Assembly (NCBI RefSeq): GCF_030408675.1
Contig: NZ_CP047200.1
Location: 1,054,001-1,118,000 of the forward strand
Reading direction: 5' to 3'
DNA from: Corynebacterium durum
GTDB lineage: Bacteria > Actinomycetota > Actinomycetes > Mycobacteriales > Mycobacteriaceae
DNA: 64,000 nt
Below the pieces are notes generated by a model. That model searched no databases, was not told where the DNA came from, and was given only the letters and a program-made list of their open reading frames with translations. How positions within the stretch are numbered: position 1 is the stretch's first letter; the number at the start of each line of letters is the position of its first letter. The position numbers were made by a program, and so were the translations under genes. Below are positions 62,270 to 64,000 of this stretch, piece after piece.

Positions 62270-62821
62270 ATGCGCGACCTACGGCAAGAACTTTTCGGTG
62301 CCCAGGACTGGGTGGCTGAGCTGATCAGCAACACAAAGCCCGAGCAGTACTCCCTGCCCACACCCTGCTCTGAGTTCACTGTGAAAGATCTGTTGGACCA
62401 CTACATGTGTGTCTGCGACAAGATTGAAAGCTTCCCTGTGGATAGAACCCCCGCCGAGACGCGGACAGTGGATGACTACCTTCAAGAATGGAACGCCTCG
62501 TCACAACGCGCCCGCGCCGTGTGGACTGACGAAGCCATGCACAGGGACTACACCATGTCCTGGGGTGCAGTGCACAGTGGTCCTGAGACCGTTGGCCTAT
62601 ACCTGTTCGAAATGGTCTGTCACGGCTACGACCTTGCCTACGCTACGGGCCAGCCCCTCGAAGGCCCAGAGGCTGTGGCGCAAGCCGCACTCGAAGCAGC
62701 CATCGAAATCGTCTCAAACTATCCCCGTGAGGAGACACCTTATGACCCAGAAACTCGTGCCCCCGAAAATGCGGGTCCCACTGTTGCATTAGCTGCATTT
62801 CTGGGAAGAGACGTTTCTTAA
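62270..62821 (+). CDS. TIGR03086-type metal-binding protein (maleylpyruvate isomerase N-terminal fold)
   Basis: 183 residues from ATG 62270 with AAGGAGAAGAG upstream. The DinB/MDMPI four-helix bundle is recognisable by LPTPCSEFTVKDLLDHYMCVCDKIESF (His in the second helix) and FEMVCHGYDLAYATGQP (His plus Asp). Related proteins are mycothiol-dependent enzymes. Substrate unknown. Confidence 0.78.
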   Translation: MRDLRQELFGAQDWVAELISNTKPEQYSLPTPCSEFTVKDLLDHYMCVCDKIESFPVDRTPAETRTVDDYLQEWNASSQRARAVWTDEAMHRDYTMSWGAVHSGPETVGLYLFEMVCHGYDLAYATGQPLEGPEAVAQAALEAAIEIVSNYPREETPYDPETRAPENAGPTVALAAFLGRDVS

Positions 62822-62848
62822 CCTACAAATGCTGCTAACGTAGTGAAT

Positions 62849-63388
62849 ATGCTAAGCGTATTGCTGTTGGATAGCGTTGACTGGTCTCGGCAAATCCATA
62901 TGTATGGAAAGGCAACGGACACGCCAACGCATCTGCGGGCGCTTTTAGGAAACGACACCGAAGCAATACACAAAGCACTACAGCACCTCGATAGCGCACC
63001 GCTGCATCAAGGAACCGTCGCGCCTGCGGCGGTGACCTGCGCACAGTTCATTGTCACCGCGCTCAATGAAAAGGCGATATCACAGCAATGTGCTATCAAT
63101 GGGGTGCTGGAATGGTTGGGGGAGCTGGGATCATCTATAGACTATGACGTCCCTGAAGAAAAGCCACGGGTGGATAACACGCTGCTTGAAGAACTTTTTC
63201 AGATGAACGATGACGAGATGGAAGAGTTTTTCGACTTTCTTGACGATAACGGCATGGAACTCATGGACAGCCTTTATGTTCAATCTCTTCAAGAACTTCA
63301 TGCCTACGCGCCCAATGTCGTGGATACTTTGACCCGATTTGGTGCCACTCAGGAGGCGCGCGCCGGATGGGAAAAATACGCGCATTAA
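62849..63388 (+). CDS. HEAT-repeat-like protein resembling polymorphic-toxin immunity proteins
   Basis: 179 residues from ATG 62849. The N-terminal part has W-S-R-Q-I-H-M-Y-G-K-A-T-D-T-P, LRALLGNDTEAIHKAL and HQGTVAPAAVTCAQFIVTAL, a pattern I know from actinobacterial HEAT-repeat proteins linked to immunity functions. The C-terminal half is very acidic (MNDDEMEEFFDFLDDNGMEL). No toxin gene is next to it. Function inferred weakly. Confidence 0.55.
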   Translation: MLSVLLLDSVDWSRQIHMYGKATDTPTHLRALLGNDTEAIHKALQHLDSAPLHQGTVAPAAVTCAQFIVTALNEKAISQQCAINGVLEWLGELGSSIDYDVPEEKPRVDNTLLEELFQMNDDEMEEFFDFLDDNGMELMDSLYVQSLQELHAYAPNVVDTLTRFGATQEARAGWEKYAH

Positions 63389-63454
63389 CGGTCAGCAGTC
63401 GCAGTTGTGGCGTGGTAGGTATTTTACCTGTTGCTGTCTGCTAGGTTACACTCT

Positions 63455-63630
63455 AGCTAATAGGACAGTGAGTCGGCCAAGGGAATCTGGTGTGAATCCA
63501 GAACTGGCGCGCAGCGGTCAGGAGAGTACCGCCCGCAGGTAGAGATTAAGACCACTGGCGTGGATCGCGCTGGGAAGGTTTCTGTGGGATGGAATGATCC
63601 TCCGAGTCCGAAAACCTGTCGACTCAGCGG
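63455..63630 (+). ncRNA. Cobalamin riboswitch
   Basis: The sequence has the core of the class: GGGAATCTGGTGTGAATCC (63481-63499), AACTGGCGCGCAGC in place of the usual AACTGNCCCGCAAC, and the closing GAGTCCGAAAACCTGTC (63604-63620). Order and spacing fit the B12-binding fold. It lies about 50 bases before a BtuC/FecCD permease gene, so B12 would lower expression of a B12 or corrinoid importer. Confidence 0.88.
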
Positions 63631-63636
63631 TTATCC

Positions 63637-63664
63637 TCCCGCGCTTCGCGTCCAAGCAGCGGGA
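63637..63664 (+). promoter_or_regulatory. Expression-platform hairpin of the cobalamin riboswitch
   Basis: TCCCGC-GCTT (63637-63646) pairs with AAGC-GCGGGA (63654-63664) with one bulged A and a seven-base loop. No T-run follows, so translation control is more likely than termination: the hairpin lies just ahead of the AAGAAG ribosome site (63671-63676). Confidence 0.5.
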
Positions 63665-63682
63665 CTGGCAAGAAGTGCGTAC

Positions 63683-64000
63683 ATGGTAAAGAAGTTAGCT
63701 GCGCCCACATTGTGTGTGGTGCTGATGGCGCTGACAGCTGTGAGCTTTGTGGCGTCACTTACCTTCGGCTCGGTGGACTACAACAATGCTCAAGTGTGGG
63801 AGGTCGTTCAGGCTCACCTTCAAAGTGGCAAGGGGCCTAACCAGGCCGTGGATTCGATTGTGTGGGAGCTGCGTGCCCCGCGTGGTGTGTTGGCGTTGAT
63901 TGTCGGTGCGGGCCTGTCGCTGGCGGGCGTCGCTATGCAAACCCTGGTACGGAACCCGCTGGCTGATCCGTATTTGCTAGGGGTGTCGTCCGGTGCGAGC
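63683..64000 (+). CDS. BtuC/FecCD-type ABC importer permease, 5' part
   Basis: ATG at 63683; 106 residues visible before the window ends. N-terminal membrane helix (LCVVLMALTAVSFVASL), then WELRAPRGVLALIVGAGLSLAGVAMQTLVRNPLADPYLLGVSSGAS, the conserved FecCD signature. With the riboswitch in front, corrinoid uptake is the likely role rather than siderophore uptake. Confidence 0.88.
   Translation, partial: MVKKLAAPTLCVVLMALTAVSFVASLTFGSVDYNNAQVWEVVQAHLQSGKGPNQAVDSIVWELRAPRGVLALIVGAGLSLAGVAMQTLVRNPLADPYLLGVSSGAS

Overview
The window comes from an actinobacterial chromosome, almost certainly a Corynebacterium. Evidence: the order argS-lysA-hom-thrB-rho-prfA-prmC-(Sua5)-wecA-atpI-atpBEFHAGDC is the corynebacterial one. 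NucS stands in for MutS/MutL, Rho carries a long Arg/Asp/Asn-rich insert, AtpH is of the long actinobacterial type, and GlgE sits beside GlgB. GTG and TTG starts and GTGA/ATGA stop-start overlaps are common, and several genes look leaderless. The species cannot be named from the sequence. I recognised no tRNA, rRNA, insertion sequence, prophage or CRISPR array.

Layout. 1-0.84 kb: the 3' end of a lactate permease gene. 0.9-6.9 kb: aspartate-family amino acid genes (argS-lysA, a strong terminator, a frameshifted small secreted-protein gene on the minus strand, hom-thrB). 6.9-8.6 kb: a minus-strand acyl-CoA ligase. 8.9-15.2 kb: rho, prfA, prmC, Sua5/YwlC, wecA, an AtpI-like gene. 15.6-22.9 kb: the complete F1Fo ATP synthase operon and its terminator. 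23-26.4 kb: DUF2550, nucS, small conserved genes, methylmalonyl-CoA epimerase (minus), a thiamine-binding protein and a thioredoxin-fold protein lacking CXXC. 26.5-30.8 kb: glgE-glgB (minus), maltose-1-phosphate glucan synthesis. 31-36 kb: an ABC ATPase, a THUMP-like methyltransferase, etfBA and a cysteine desulfurase. 36.1-45.7 kb: an accessory block lying between the cysteine desulfurase and mnmA, two genes of one tRNA-thiolation pathway. 45.8-56.6 kb: mnmA, a MetE-like protein, a conserved protein of unknown role, an exonuclease, a phosphoesterase, ligA, galE, an ACT protein and gatCA. 56.6-64 kb: a small secreted protein, a zinc alcohol dehydrogenase, two tandem CPBP membrane proteases, a SIMPL protein with a WYL regulator, a mycothiol-isomerase-like protein, a HEAT/immunity-like protein, and a cobalamin riboswitch in front of a BtuC/FecCD permease cut by the window end.

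The most interesting part is the accessory block. It holds an ABC-2 exporter behind a palindromic operator, a large cell-wall-facing VWA protein with a His/Asp/Lys-rich segment, and a minus-strand run: winged-helix regulator, serine beta-lactamase-like protein, small membrane protein, RtcB RNA ligase, KptA 2'-phosphotransferase. The 124-nt gap before rtcB can fold into nested helices that bury the rtcB Shine-Dalgarno. The opposite strand of that helix carries a well-spaced Shine-Dalgarno followed by AUG-UAA-UAG, a start-stop element. This looks like a translation-sensing switch on an RNA-repair operon and is the best candidate for an undescribed system here. A second unexplained signal is an 11-base word (CGTCGATAAGC) found six times, always on the plus strand.
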